A model generated the notes under the pieces. The model was not told the origin of the DNA, did no database searches, and was given only the letters and a program-made list of their open reading frames with translations. A stretch of 64,000 bases of DNA from Tenebrio molitor (Eukaryota; Arthropoda; Insecta; Coleoptera; Tenebrionidae): the NCBI RefSeq assembly GCF_963966145.1, contig NC_091047.1, positions 14,074,001-14,138,000 of the forward strand, given 5' to 3'. This document shows positions 37,144 to 49,703 of the stretch, piece by piece; position 1 is the stretch's first letter, and each line of letters opens with the position of its first letter. A program made the translations under genes and the position numbers.

Positions 37144-37543
37144 CAGTGTGGAATAAAATGATTTACATCTAGTTACCTTTGCATTACCCTTGTAAAAATA
37201 CGAAATGCCGCTCTACAAAAAAAAAGAAAGCCTAACTTCAAAATATGTATTCCAAAATTCCAAATGTGATTTATTGCGAAGGGATGATATGAATGCAAAG
37301 TAGAGATTGAAATTAAAAAGAAGCTAACAAAAGCAAATCACAACTAGTGTTGAAAGTGGCCACCAACGTTTGTTAATTTAATTTAGTAAATTGTAACAAT
37401 TGTCAATTCGATTGATGACATGTATTATGTATTGACAGAACTAATAGTTCGGCACTTCAAAAAAAAAGTAGAGCGGTACAGGAAAATTTACACGTGCAAA
37501 AATTCCAAAGGTAACTAGATGTAAATCATTTTATTCCACACTG
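37144..37543. mobile_element. TA-flanked MITE, 400 bp, complete copy
   Basis: TIRs CAGTGTGGAATAAAATGATT, continuing TACATCTAGTTACCTTTG, are perfect over 38 bp on both ends and flanked by TA. Complete reference for the truncated copy at 30281-30621. Confidence 0.85.
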
Positions 37544-37711
37544 TAGTATTATGTTATGAGGAGCAAAAATGAAGTTTTGTGCTGCGGCTGGTAGATTGGC
37601 TGCCGAACGCAGTGAGTATGATGTTTTAAAATGTCTCTAGGAGGCAAAATTATAATTTGATTTTTAATTCTTTAAATTTACAATCAGTTGTTAGATTAGA
37701 ATCTATGTATA

Positions 37712-38027
37712 CCGGGTATCAACCACCAAACCTGGCCATAGGCACATTACACATATTAAAATAATATATGAGTTTCTATGAAACATATTATTGTTTCGTC
37801 AAATTTGCCCAATAATTGAGCTGTGATCGTTCTTCCCTTTTCCAAATTTCAAAAGTATTTCTACTTTCTACGTTACCTATATCAAAAGTTTCCTGATGGC
37901 ATTGTTTGTACGGATGATAATTATAACTGTCAATATGACATTACACAATAATATATTTCATAACAACTCATATATTATTTTAATATGTGTAATGTGCCTA
38001 TGGCCAGGTTTGGTGGTTGATACCCGG
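37712..38027. mobile_element. TA-flanked MITE, 316 bp, long perfect TIRs
   Basis: The first and last 63 bases are exact inverse copies (start CCGGGTATCAACCACCAAAC), with further imperfect pairing inside. TA flanks both ends. The perfect arms suggest a recent insertion. The ORF at 37896 merely crosses the right end. Confidence 0.85.
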
Positions 38028-38208
38028 TATATGAAATTTTTAAACTTAAAATATAAAGCTTTTAATTTTAATATCGGTTATAAAACTTATAAACTGTGAT
38101 TACTTGCATGAGCAAATATCAATGATGCAAATTACAACTCCTATTTTTCTTTTATAGACACATAATTATGAAACTCGTCTCGAAAAATTTTTAACATTGC
38201 AAATTATA

Positions 38209-38512
38209 CAACGTGTTTCACGTTAGAGTACCAGCCTGACGAACTCAAAATGCAACCCAATATTCAATTTTCATGAGTACCTAACTAGCTGTAATATATC
38301 ATATTTTGACAAAAAGTAGTTTGGATATTCCTGAAGTTTTTAAAATTTCCTCTTGTTCACACATTTGCGGAAAAGCTCCCCAGCGATTGTGTTAATTAGA
38401 GATGTCCAAAACTACAATTTATAATTTTTAATGAATCTAGTTCTCATTGGCAAATGTATTTTGTGTTGCGTTTAGACTTCGTCAGGCTCGTAATCTTACG
38501 TGAAACACGTTG
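38209..38512. mobile_element. TA-flanked MITE, 304 bp
   Basis: TIRs CAACGTGTTTCACGTTAGAG (left) and CAACGTGTTTCACGTAAGAT (right, reverse complement), flanked by TA. Subterminal GCCTGACGAA and AAAATGCAACCCAA link it to 22905-23074. Confidence 0.8.
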
Positions 38513-39114
38513 TATATCTACTATTCAGTTAAATTTACCTATTTTATTTATTTTTCATTATATATTTTAAGGTTTGTCTCTAAATCATGCAGCAATTTTA
38601 AGCTGCAAAAGGTACCTTAATTATGACAGACATGCTTTCAAGGAAATGTCGTGTGTTTAGTTGCAGTTATTCCAGGAATGCTAAGTATTCACGGAAATGG
38701 GATCTTCAGAATTTTGGTAATTGTTGCAAGGGATGACAAATTTTATTTGACAAAATTAAAAATTTACGATCTAAAAATAACCAAAAATTGAGTTGTTTTT
38801 AAATAATGACATATTATTCTAAAAACCACCATCATAATTACGTGTGGAAAACAACAGTCCAATGTCTTAGCTAGAATCTTATTTATAATATTATTACTGT
38901 CATTTAGTATTTTATTAAGCACTAAAAATTGGTAGAATTGTGCGTTTTACAATTTTCATCACATGGTTTTTACTTTAGACGGCAAAGAAACTTTTTCTAT
39001 TTGAAAAGAGTTATTTTCTCAAAACTAACGAATCTTATAAAATATGTAGTAGATTATATCATTAAGAGTAGAACTAGGCGAAGCACAAAAGGACCTGCTA
39101 CTCTGAATGATATA

Positions 39115-40587
39115 CAGGCTGTTTGATAAAAAATGCCCCAACCCATAACTTTTGATGAAAAGAAAAAAACAAAGATATGGTTTTTCATGCGCTACGAAGC
39201 AGCCATAAAATATATTTTTTTTGCGTTATTTTCAATAGCTAACGATAGTCAACATTTTTTTTTAATGGACACATGTAGTTTTTTAGTCTCAGTCTGGTAG
39301 AGTTTTTTTTTTCTGAATCTAATGATGTATTAATAGTTATTTAATAAACTAGTTTGTTAATGAAGGCGATTAATAATCGAAACTGTTTAAAGCACGAACG
39401 AGTGTAGCTTTAAGAGTTGATTACAACATTTTTTCGTTGACCGCAAACTTTTTTTTTTGGTGACAAATTTTGAAATTAAAGCCAAATCAAACCCAATTTC
39501 ATATTTTTCCATAAAGATAAGACCTTATAAATACCTTCATTCTTTTTTTGTCCTCAGCGTAGGCCATTTTTAAATTTTTCAACACTTTCTATTCACTTTT
39601 CCACAAAGAGTGTCAGAAGGCGTCAACTCCATTCACATTCAATTTCACGTAAAAATCACGGTTGCTACGGAAACCTAGTTACCTTTGAAAAATATGACAT
39701 GCGAATTATAACCAAAAATGTCGGTTTTTGAAAAAGTGAATTTGTAATTGTGCAGTTATGGAGCTATAAAATATAGAAAACCCTGCTGCACTACCTGCTG
39801 CAGTGCTGGTAAGTGCAAACAATGCATGTTCGAGGTTGTTTATACATCAAAATTTAATCAAAACGTCAAAATCGCAAAAATCGTTGATTAATGAAAAATA
39901 GTGTATTAATGAGGTCCATTAATACACTATAATTTAGATAAAAGAATTCATTAATACTGAAATTAACAAGCGGTCAACGGAAAAAGTTATTGTGGTCCCT
40001 AGCTAACTGAAAAAAGAAAAACAATTTTTAATTGTGGTTTAGCTTATTATAAAATTTTCAAGTAAGCCGTGAAAAACAATTGGAATACAAATAGCAACAA
40101 ATGTCAAGTGTCAGTTTGAAAATTTTCAGGTGCAATCTTGAGGTGTTTTATTATTATTTTCTTGGAAAACATGAATAATTATTATTTTTATTTTTCTGAT
40201 GACTGCTATCCTGCATGACTGGCAATGTTGTTATTTTATACTTAAATAAAAACAGTTTAAAAAAGCAGATGTGAAAATTTCTAAGCTGACATTTACTGCA
40301 CTTTGTATTCCGATTGTTTTTCACAGGACTCTTAAAAATTTCATAATAAGCTGAACCACAAAAAAATTTGTTAATTTTTTTTTCAGTTACCAGACAGCCT
40401 AAAAAAACTACATGTGCCCATTAAAAAAAAAGTTGACTATCGTTAGCTATTGAAAATAACACAAAAAAAAATATTTTATAGCTGTTTTGCAGCGTATGAA
40501 AAACCATATCTTTGGTTTTTTTGTTCATTGAAATCGGGTAATAAATAAAAAAGTTATAGGTTGAGGCGTTTTTTATCAAACAGTCTG
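39115..40587. mobile_element. Long-TIR element, 1473 bp, with nested inverted repeat
   Basis: Ends CAGGCTGTTTGATAAAAAAT and CAGACTGTTTGATAAAAAAC (right, reverse complement), TA on both sides. The arms remain alignable for about 190 bp ('AACGATAGTCAAC', 'CACATGTAGTTTTTT'). A second inverted pair lies inside at about 40000-40395. No transposase ORF is recognised; probably a composite or deletion derivative. Confidence 0.7.
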
Positions 40588-41149
40588 TATACTATTTTAC
40601 CACCAGTAATTCCTAATTCTTTTGTTGCAATATTATTAGTACTTGAAGGTTCAATATTAGTAAAGTCTACTAAAGTCTAAAGTTTACTTTTTAACGTTGA
40701 ACGGCCATCTTGCTATTTTTGATTTTGACATCTGTCATCCATGCATCTGGGCGACTCGTGTTACACCACAGTGGTACCGTAATAATTTCGTTATTTCGTT
40801 TTTTTTAAATGGAGTACTTTCGGCCATAATTTAATTTGTAAACCCTTAAAAAATAGCTTTAACTTTAATTATGTATGTGTTCTTGTTATATTATGTTAGT
40901 TTTACTCATTTAATAACAAACATAATTGTTCCTATAATGGTAGTTTATGGAATTGAGAATCTGTTTTTCTGAATATAAATACTGTAAATATTTTTCGATT
41001 GTGTTAATAATTTAGATAATGAATGTCAGAAAAGCAATTAGGCATGCCTCGTTCAATGATTGAAAGCGCTCTGCCAAAATTAGATAAAATACAACAAAAG
41101 AAATAGCCAAAAAAGTAAATAACGAATAAAAGAAGTTAAATTAGGCCGA

Positions 41150-41950
41150 GTTCATCGAGGCGGAGTAAAGTTGGGGGTGCATTCAGCCAACCGTCAGTTT
41201 GGTTAAATTTATATCAGATGAAGCGAGCGGACCGCCGGCAATAAAAGGGCAATTAGAATGGTTGGGCGGTCTGGAAACAGTCTGATTAAAAAAGAGAAGG
41301 ACCAAATAGACAGGCACAAACCAATAAAGTAATAAGAGAGAGTTAATTATCGCGGCTGCGGGGCGAATGATCGAGGAGAGGGGTCGGGAGAAAGGGGCGC
41401 CCGCTCTTTTACCACTATTTCGTAGGGGACTACCTAATGGTGAGGAAAATGATAATGTCGTCGCCTCCAACACCTTTTTCTCTCCTCGTTCACGATTGAG
41501 CCGCTGAATTTAAAAACGAATTTTATTCAACAACTGAAACTTACCTACCTCGGTTTTTAACTGTAAATGCACTTGCAATTTATCACATGTGAAGACCACC
41601 AAAATTGTGGACAGCAACACAGCGATCCATCTTGTTTTCACTCCATTTTAAAACCTCGTGGTCAGGGCAGATAGAGATAGTGAAAATTTTTAAAATGACG
41701 AATTTTTAGTCGAAGCAAGACAGCAACGGGATTGCCCTAAACTGGGCAAGATGTGAAGCTCGTGCCATAGTAACGGCTGATTAGCGACGACAAACACGTA
41801 TTAGCATTTTATTGCTTTAGCCAGACTCTCTACGCCCTCTAGATAAAGTGGAATTAAAACTGAAGTGCTCTTTGATCTCCACCGTATTAACTAAACTCAG
41901 CTATTGGCCGCACTTATTAAATGAGAGGGAGACAAGCTAACGCCTCTCCT
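41150..41950. promoter_or_regulatory. GC-rich island downstream of Rx; candidate regulatory region
   Basis: Repeat-free GC-rich block (for example GATCGAGGAGAGGGGTCGGG) just beyond the Rx 3' end. The 96-codon minus-strand ORF over it shows no domain. Composition and position suggest a conserved non-coding element; unproven. Confidence 0.3.
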
Positions 41951-42136
41951 TCTTTTTCTTTCTTTACGTTTAGACGCAACTTAATAACTTGTTAAAATGA
42001 TGATTAAAACATTCTCTCTCTCGGTTTTGGTTTAATTTTGTTTCTATTAAAACACGGTAACAATTTTAATTTTAATTAACACATATAAGAAAACTTTGAC
42101 GTCAAAGAAACCTATTATATCGTTTAAGTAATATAA

Positions 42137-42728
42137 TTTATTGTGCTTTATTTACAAAAATTCACAGCTCTAAAGGAAACAATTATGTAGTTAAGTAATT
42201 ATAATCAATTTCTTTTTAATCATTGCGAAAGTACTATCGACTATACAACCCATCCACAAACTTATCCACATAACAAATTGGTGGATGCGCCGGGTTGACA
42301 TTTAGACCAAACTTATTGCAAACACTCCACCTTCATTGAATGTAATTAATTTAATAGTGTCGTTTTGATCTAAATTTCAATTGCCTTAAACAAACTTATG
42401 TACATAATCAAATTAATTTTAAGAGTATTTTCGATTTTACACAAGATAGCACAATGACGCCGTAATAAACTAAACCTGGTTGAGGGGTATGGCCAACTTT
42501 ACTTCATAAATGTGTTAAAAATATAAGGTTTGAAATCTTGATGGCGGTTATAAAATCACATAGTAATGTCTAATGAAAACATTGTATGTAACACTCGATC
42601 ACAAAAAGTCCAACAACTATACGGTAATAAATGTACACAATAATAGAGACAAAATATACACATTGATATTTACAGGAAACGAAACTCGCAACACAGATAT
42701 ATACAAAATGATTGTCACTGGAACACAC
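42137..42728 (-). other. Rx: Rx 3' UTR with two poly(A) signals
   Basis: AT-rich sequence downstream of the Rx stop. AATAAA signals on the minus strand lie at 42147-42152 and 42137-42142, which would give a 3' UTR of roughly 580-600 nt. No other gene or clear repeat is seen here. Confidence 0.5.
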
Positions 42729-43100
42729 CTACACCATTTGCAGTCCTTTGGTGATATTCTCGACGTGTTCCTTGGCCTTCATACGCAGTGCCGCTATGGA
42801 GGTAGTTCTTAGATCTGGTGTTGTCGTGGGGGAGTGAGAATGTGCGACGGGGGGTGGTCTGCTGGGGTCCGTCGCGATGGGTGACGTCAAATAGCTAGGG
42901 TACCCCGTTTGGGGATGGCTGAGGAATCCCGGAAGGGCGGACAGCAGCGGCGGCGAGAGCCACGGGTCCATAGGCAGAGCCAAGGTTGAACCGGCGGCTC
43001 TAGATAAACTGGAAACGGCGTGATACTCGCTCAGACCAAGTCTTGCCGCCTCCATTTTTTCTTGGCGTCTCCATTTAGCGCGGCGGTTTTGGAACCAGAC
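42729..43100 (-). CDS. Rx: retinal homeobox (Rx/rax) last coding exon, with OAR domain
   Basis: Terminal coding exon of Rx, 123 residues plus a TAG stop (42729-42731). The acceptor GATTGCAG abuts 43100. It begins VWFQNRRAKWRRQEKMEA, completing homeodomain positions 47-60 with Gln50. The conserved Rx block MDPWLSPPLLSALPGFLSHP follows. It ends with the OAR motif SIAALRMKAKEHVENITKG at genomic 42800-42744, four residues before the C-terminus. Phase 0 matches the donor at 63384, so the intervening intron is about 20.3 kb. With the octapeptide exon missing, total protein length cannot be given. Confidence 0.96.
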   Translation of the reverse strand, partial: VWFQNRRAKWRRQEKMEAARLGLSEYHAVSSLSRAAGSTLALPMDPWLSPPLLSALPGFLSHPQTGYPSYLTSPIATDPSRPPPVAHSHSPTTTPDLRTTSIAALRMKAKEHVENITKGLQMV

Positions 43101-44352
43101 CTGCAATCGAAAATTTTGGAGTCATTCGAAAAAAGTCGGACCATAAATATTTGAACAGCCATTATCGGTAATACCGTTTTTTGATTACAGGTTAGGAAAA
43201 GCTTTTACCTGAAAGCAAATACGTTATTTGTTATAAATCAAGATAGCATCTATAAAATGAAATTACTGACGTAAAGTGGACTTTATTTGGTCGCTTGGAG
43301 GCTATTAGCGTGCAACCGTTGCACCAGAGGTATTAAACAGGTGGTTTCGGTATCACTTTATTTGCTTGCTTTGTCTGCATGTCAAAAACTCGTTAAAGTT
43401 GAATACACACAACGTTTTACTTCTAACTGGAAGTTTCTAGGCTTCAATTTTATTTCCATTTTCTAGATAAACACCTGTGTTTATTCGGTAATCGATTTAT
43501 CTTTCCTTATTAGAGATATTTTTACGTGCATTTCCATTTGATTGCTACATAAACATAATCATGTTTTCTAAACAATAATGACATTAAGCCGGATCGATTC
43601 ACTTTATTTAACTTTAAACACACTAAACCACTAGATTACCCCTAATGACTGTTTAAACTACTTTATGCAATAATTACATTTGACATATTTAAAACATTTA
43701 CTTCGTAAACTCTCGTAATCTAAGTGGTCTTACAAGCGATTGAATTTCCTTCGACTTAAAATAATCTGTAATTACCCAGAAAAAAAAACAGTTTACGTTT
43801 AAGCATTTAATGTTAAACCATTAGTAGCTACCGACTTGATCAATTTACTACTCAAAGCATTGTCTGTGAAGAAAATTTACACTTTCAGCTTTAGAGTCCC
43901 TATTTTTAATAGTTTTAAGTACAAAGTGATCAAAAAGAAAACAAATCAGAGCAGGCGTTGGAAATTATCGGTCACGTCGTATGGAAATAAGCGTTCAATG
44001 CATGAGCGTAGATAATTTGTGGTTTCAAACGCTACTTATAATAAATTATACCTCATGAATTTTAGACGTTGGAATTATAATTGTGAATTTCATTATTATT
44101 ATCCGATAATGGAGAACATAAAATAAACAAGAGCAACATTTTACGTTCGTAAGAATGGATAATTTACCAACTTTATTGCCAAACGCGACGCCACTGGTAA
44201 GCAGATTTTTCCGTGAAATATCAGACAAACGTCAATTTTAAAGCAACGGTATTTCCTGTAATTGTAAGCAACATCTATCCCAGAATAAGTGGTCAAATGC
44301 GTTTTACCATTGAAGATAAAGCATTAATTTTATTAATAATTAATTAATAATA

Positions 44353-44494
44353 GATTTTTTGACAGGTACGCAACCAACAAAACGACTGTATATACCAAGT
44401 ATACATATGTGTACGATTAAGCTAAGAGAGACGTTTCGATAAAACAAAAGATGAAGTAGCACTCTTAATTTGTTTTCTTGTTGATCACTCTGTA
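44353..44494. repeat. Dispersed repeat, empty-site copy
   Basis: Uninterrupted relative of 35698-36050; the TA at 44412-44413 corresponds to the insertion point of the 209-bp MITE. Shared blocks include GATTAAGCTAAGAGAGACGT and TTTCGATAAAACAAAAGATG. Confidence 0.8.
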
Positions 44495-44759
44495 TTAGAA
44501 TAAGTTGTTTGAATATAATCCCCTTGATTAAAAATCTTTTGATCAAAAGCGACCTTTTAAAGCTTTTTATAGTACATTTATTTAATTTATTTAAATATGT
44601 TACGTAGGCACGACATTAAGTAGTAAATATAAAAAAAAATCAAAACACCGAAATATTCCTGTGAGAATATGGAGAAATAGAATTTGTTGTTTAAGAAATG
44701 GTAAAACTGTCAAAGTTTGTGCTTGTATGTAAGCCACTCTTAAAAAACGCAGGAGAAAG

Positions 44760-45400
44760 GGCGTCTGTAAAGGGAAGAACTGTGTCTGGACCCTCCCCTA
44801 ACCGTCCTGGCACCCTTGATTATCCTTATTCTTAAGTTTCCCCACAGGCAATACGGCCATGTTGATGCCGTAAGCGCACCGAGAATTGGTTTTGAACTGA
44901 TGCATTAATTGACAATTTGATGTCATTCTTTGCCCGAGCTAATGGCGGGCTGAAGCTGTCCTAAATTGACTAAATCGAATAAGAAACTTTTAGCGAACTT
45001 CCAAAAGCAGAATGTAATTTTCGCTTGTTGTTCGAAGATTACGAGCTTGCAAATAGGAGCTGACGCGGCAACAAAACAATTTTCATTTTTAACGTTATTT
45101 ATCGAAAAAAGGGGGAATGTTACGAGTGCTCAAGTAGAACTGCCGTGAATTTATCTCAACAGTAGAGGTAGTTACTGTCAGATTTGTTGATAAAATCAAT
45201 GGTTGTTGTCGCTGTAACAGCAATAGCAGTGAGAACGACGGTACAAAGCGGCATTGTGTCGGCTAATAACACGGCAGCAGCCGGATTGGCCCTATTATGT
45301 TCAAGATTGTATTACGGCATGCGGATCTGCGCCTGACGTCTTAGCAAACCGGGCCCAGCTTGACATATGCGACCCCTGCACCAGGCAGCCGCCCTGTTAG
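44760..45400. promoter_or_regulatory. GC-richer island in Rx intron
   Basis: Balanced-composition, repeat-poor block with no credible ORF. Listed as a candidate intronic enhancer only on composition. Confidence 0.25.
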
Positions 45401-45738
45401 GTTAAGAATTTTATAAAACCATTTATTTTCTGTCAAGATATCGATAACCACCAATAAAATTGAGTTCGCAACAACGAACTTGAAACACGGAGAAATTTCC
45501 TGCTACAATCTGTATTCTTTTTATTTTGTAGTGGGTGAACTAGTGCCTATTAACAACGCATCCATCTCAACGTATTTTACACGGAAAGTACTCTATTGTG
45601 GATACTCAAGTGTCCATGAAAAAGGACATGGGACGGTTCAGGTCGTAGTTTTTATAAATCAAATTCACTCAAAAGATCTGTACCGATTTTTATTATAAAA
45701 ATATTAAACGAACACGTTTATTTGTTTCTTGTGCAACC

Positions 45739-45764
45739 GTACGCGAAACGAGCACTTCGCGTAC
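45739..45764. repeat. Perfect 9-bp hairpin
   Basis: GTACGCGAA and TTCGCGTAC around an 8-bp loop, followed by further GGCCGTT/AACGACGGCC pairing nearby. GC-rich patch of unknown origin. Confidence 0.55.
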
Positions 45765-46574
45765 CGAAAACAGGCCGTGCAATCAAATTTCGCGGCCGTT
45801 GCTTTTAACGACGGCCGTTGAAGTAAATGTCATTTTAATATTTGATACAAATCAGAGTTTCAATGTAAGACTGGCTTTTAGATTTTTCGGGTATGAAATT
45901 AGAAACTGCAGAATTTATAGAATTGATATAATACGTACTTTTTAACTCTGGATGAGTAGGTACCTACCTACCTACACGAAACTGAAATATCATTTTCCCT
46001 ACAATTTTTTTCCAACATTTTTACGATTATTTACAAAATGAATTGTTTTATTTATGTGATTTCATTTGCGACATGTAAGCCGAATTTATATCTACGTATT
46101 TATTGACAGTGAAGTAAATTTTGCCTGTTCGTTTTATAATAATTACAAGTTTTCGGTTGCACAAAAATGTTGTGTACACCTTAGATGCAAAATCCTTTAC
46201 CATCCTCGAGATTGTCCTGCCCGGCCGCAAGCGGCCTCTTGGTTTTTCTTGGTACGTTAAAGAATGATTTCGCGGCCTTGATATACAAGTAACTAATTTA
46301 TCATTATAAATGTGTTAACAAGCAATAGCCCAGAATAAGAATTTTTAGTTTGTGATTAACAATGAAACCGATTTGTTATTAATATACCAATTTATTATTC
46401 CATGTTTATCTGATTGTACATGAAAGAAATCAAGTTATTATTTTTAACTATGAAGCTAGTTCTTCTAGTTATTTATGTCCCTTTGATGCGTAGGTGTAGA
46501 AACAATATAGCTCATTTATTGTTTGAAGAAATTTTATTTTTCTTGCGAGAAATTCCTTGTGAAATCACTTCATA

Positions 46575-46619
46575 ATAAAATCGAAATCTACCTAATTCCG
46601 AATTTATTTGAAGGCACAA
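46575..46619. mobile_element. Solo end of the 18607-type MITE
   Basis: AATTCCGAATTTATTTGAAG plus GCACA matches the right TIR of 18607-18835; the partner end is absent. Confidence 0.5.
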
Positions 46620-46799
46620 GGATAAGATGTCCAAGTTACGTAAATCTTTACAATTTAAAAGGCTCGATAAAAAATAAAATGATAAAATTTTAGGCGAAAT
46701 TCAAAATTATTAAAACTCCAAATAAATAAAAGATTTGGAAATGAATGATTTCGTGTACTTTGTGCTGATTAACTATTTTTAGCTTATCCATTTTTGAGC

Positions 46800-47540
46800 G
46801 AAAAAAATGGAGATAGCGGAGAAGAAGCAGAGCAAACTGGAGCTACTTGAAAGATTCTGTAGAAGTTTCAATTGCATAATTCGTTGTAAAAACGTCGGGG
46901 CAGAGTAAGCGAAATCAGCATCCTCTAGAAACCGAGTCAGAATTAATTAAAGCATCTTTAATTACGGGCATTAATTGAGTCGGCCTCGAGTAACGACAAC
47001 ACGCGCAGCTTTGACGACAAAGCTTGCCATAAAATAATTAAATATCAAAATGAAGACAAATTTAATATTGGGTCGTCTGCGAAGCCGCGGGGTGTGCACG
47101 GCATTGCACCAGGAACGGAGACGGCGGGGGTGCCTGGGACGTCTCGTCAGCACTAGGGCTGCTGCAGCGGCTCTGGGCAAGCGTACACACCACCTATAGC
47201 AAACCCTCTACATCACCTCCCACGTTTAAACAGATAAAACCCCAATTTAATACCGTTCGAACAATAATTTTTTCATTCGTTTTGCACACTCCGCCATCAT
47301 TTAATAAATCGACGTGTGTACGTCACTCGTACCGAGGACAATTTCGCAGTGGATGACAAGTTTGATAGTTGCGATGTTTAAACTTCACGAAGCGAAGAGT
47401 TTGGCGTTGGAAGTACGACGTTGCAAGTTAATTGGCCTAATGGGTTGTAATTAGAAAGGGCCCGCGGGCGGAACGTTAATTCACGTATTCTCTCTACACA
47501 GGTCCTGAATGCCTTGGAATTGTTAATTAAATCCTTAGTT
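46800..47540. promoter_or_regulatory. GC-rich island in Rx intron
   Basis: GC-rich, repeat-free, centred on 47.08-47.2 kb and 47.45 kb. The 69-codon minus-strand ORF is Arg/Ala-rich from base composition, not a recognisable protein. Candidate enhancer. Confidence 0.28.
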
Positions 47541-48428
47541 TAACTGAGCTTTGTCCTGGCAGCAAAGACGAAACGTATATTCACTATCGGTCTACACTGA
47601 ATCTTAATTTGCTAAATGAAACACGCTCGCCATTTTTACCACGCCACTCTTCTATAATCACGCTAATTTCATTTTCACTATAATTATTATGCAGTGGTTC
47701 AGAATTATGAAGTGTCATTTTGAATCTTCATCTAATCTCAGTTAATAAATTACTCGAAAAGATGTAATAACAATGACAGCCTACATTATTTCCAGTAAAA
47801 TGTTTTTTATACTGTTACAGTGCTTCTTTTACTCAAAAAGGCAAAACCCGACCATCTTGGTGAAGATGTCGGAAATAAATGGAGAATTACAGAAGCAGTT
47901 TGAGTTTTTTTCAACACTATGTACATAGTTGTATTTTTTTTAATTTCAAAATCATAGTTGGAATGGAATAACTTTTTTCCTCTAGTAGAAAATCTTTTCA
48001 TAAATATCACGAATTGTTTTAGACTGTTTAGTTACGATTTCCGTTTGAGTTTCTGGCAAAAATTGCAAATAAATCATAGTAGATAACAATTTACAGAAAA
48101 TAGCTACATTTTCATGCCTATAATATTGTTATTTTATCTGTTCTATCTGGCAACTTTTTTATGCATGGCAATAAAACAAAATGGAGTATTTTAATTTGTT
48201 TACAGAAATGAAATAGCTCTCATTAAAAATCACTACTTTAGCAAATTAAGTTAAAAATAAAATTTAGTTGCTGAATTTTGGGTGGGTTTGGAACGGCTTT
48301 TTATCCTAATCACGATCCCATCCCCTAACGCTTTCAAAAGGAGTAACCTAACGCTAATAACATTGATTCAGAGCAAACAACGTACAACACTGTAACTAGT
48401 TTTAAACAATCGGTACAACGTCAGCGGT

Positions 48429-48445
48429 CACGTGTCTGTCACGTG
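48429..48445. promoter_or_regulatory. Tandem CACGTG E-boxes in Rx intron
   Basis: Two CACGTG hexamers at 48429-48434 and 48440-48445, embedded in an 11-bp tandem (TCACGTGTCTG, TCACGTGTCGG), with ACACGTCACACG just downstream. One helical turn apart, as in paired bHLH sites. Confidence 0.4.
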
Positions 48446-49703
48446 TCGGTGCAAATTACACGTCACACGGGACTGATTAGTCTACTACAACAAAGAAGTC
48501 CGTGGTGACGTTGATGTGTGTAGCTACCAATTTATTAGCGGGGTGATGTTTGTAGACCACCACCGACAGCAGTTTCACCCCCGCGGAATAATAAGGGCTA
48601 TTAACGTTGAGTTGCAGAACCAGTTATTAGGGAAATTAACTTTGCTTTGACATGTTTCAGTTTGCACACGTAGTATGCAGATAATTTCGTAAATGTCACT
48701 TAACTACTCTGATCGAGACTGATTAATTTGTTGCCCAATAAAATGCTAAAGTAAAACATATATCCTCATAACTTAATAATTAATAAGTACCTACGCTTGA
48801 ATATCTTTAATTTATATGTATTTACATATTTTTTACATATTTAATCCTTTAAGTGAATATTCATATTAATATACATATTCACAAAATTATTTTATTGCTA
48901 GTAGTAAATAATAATTATATGTATGATAACTTTTCATGTTTTTGCATTTAGTTAATGGTTAAGCACTCTCTATGTTTATAGTAAACTTTACTGCTGAGAC
49001 CACACACTTTGATCATTTAATTACTAAAGCAAAAAAATAATAATAATATTAAATAATGAATAATTATTATTAGTGTACCATAAATAGCTTAAAGTGGCAC
49101 CTTATTTTATCACATTGCACTTCGTGTTTACTCACGCAGTGTTCGCGTGAACAAAAAGATATGTACTCGTATGTTATGGATTCAATTCAATATATGGTTT
49201 TCCTGTGTGTTTTGTATTTCTACATATTATGTTAGAATTTTAACAATTTCTACAGTATGAAAAAAGCAAGGTGAATGTTACGAGTACTACATATTCTGTT
49301 TCATTCAATAGCGAATGACCCATAACTCTTTTACACATTGCTCTCAATGTCAATTTTTCATTTTCTTTTATTATTTAAAAAAAGAATGGTTACCATAATA
49401 ATCGTTTGAGTGTAAATCGTTTCCAAAAATTGAAATTTACACACATACACACATTTAAATCTAGGAAGAAAGAAAGACAATCTAAACGTGGTTGTTTAGT
49501 GTTGTTTTCAACAATTTTTAATATATCTCACCTATTAGTTGATAAATAGTTATCAAAAGAGTTCTGAAGGGAGTGGTTTTTTGAAAGACAAAATGAAAAC
49601 GGAGGAATTAATTTGCAGAAAAACCAAGAAAGCACGAAAGAACACAACTCAAAGTTTCAAAAATTGAAATTTGTAATGGTATCTATCTCATTTTGCCTAC
49701 ATA

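Noticed and set aside
42729..43106. Reading the Rx last exon as a stand-alone 125-residue gene
   Set aside because: The sequence before VWFQNRR is a splice acceptor, and the missing homeodomain half is at 63385-63522.
44340..44546. Similar small minus-strand ORFs at 35811-36017 and 44340-44546
   Set aside because: The shared peptide (LLFYRNVSLSLIV) comes from a dispersed non-coding repeat present at both loci.
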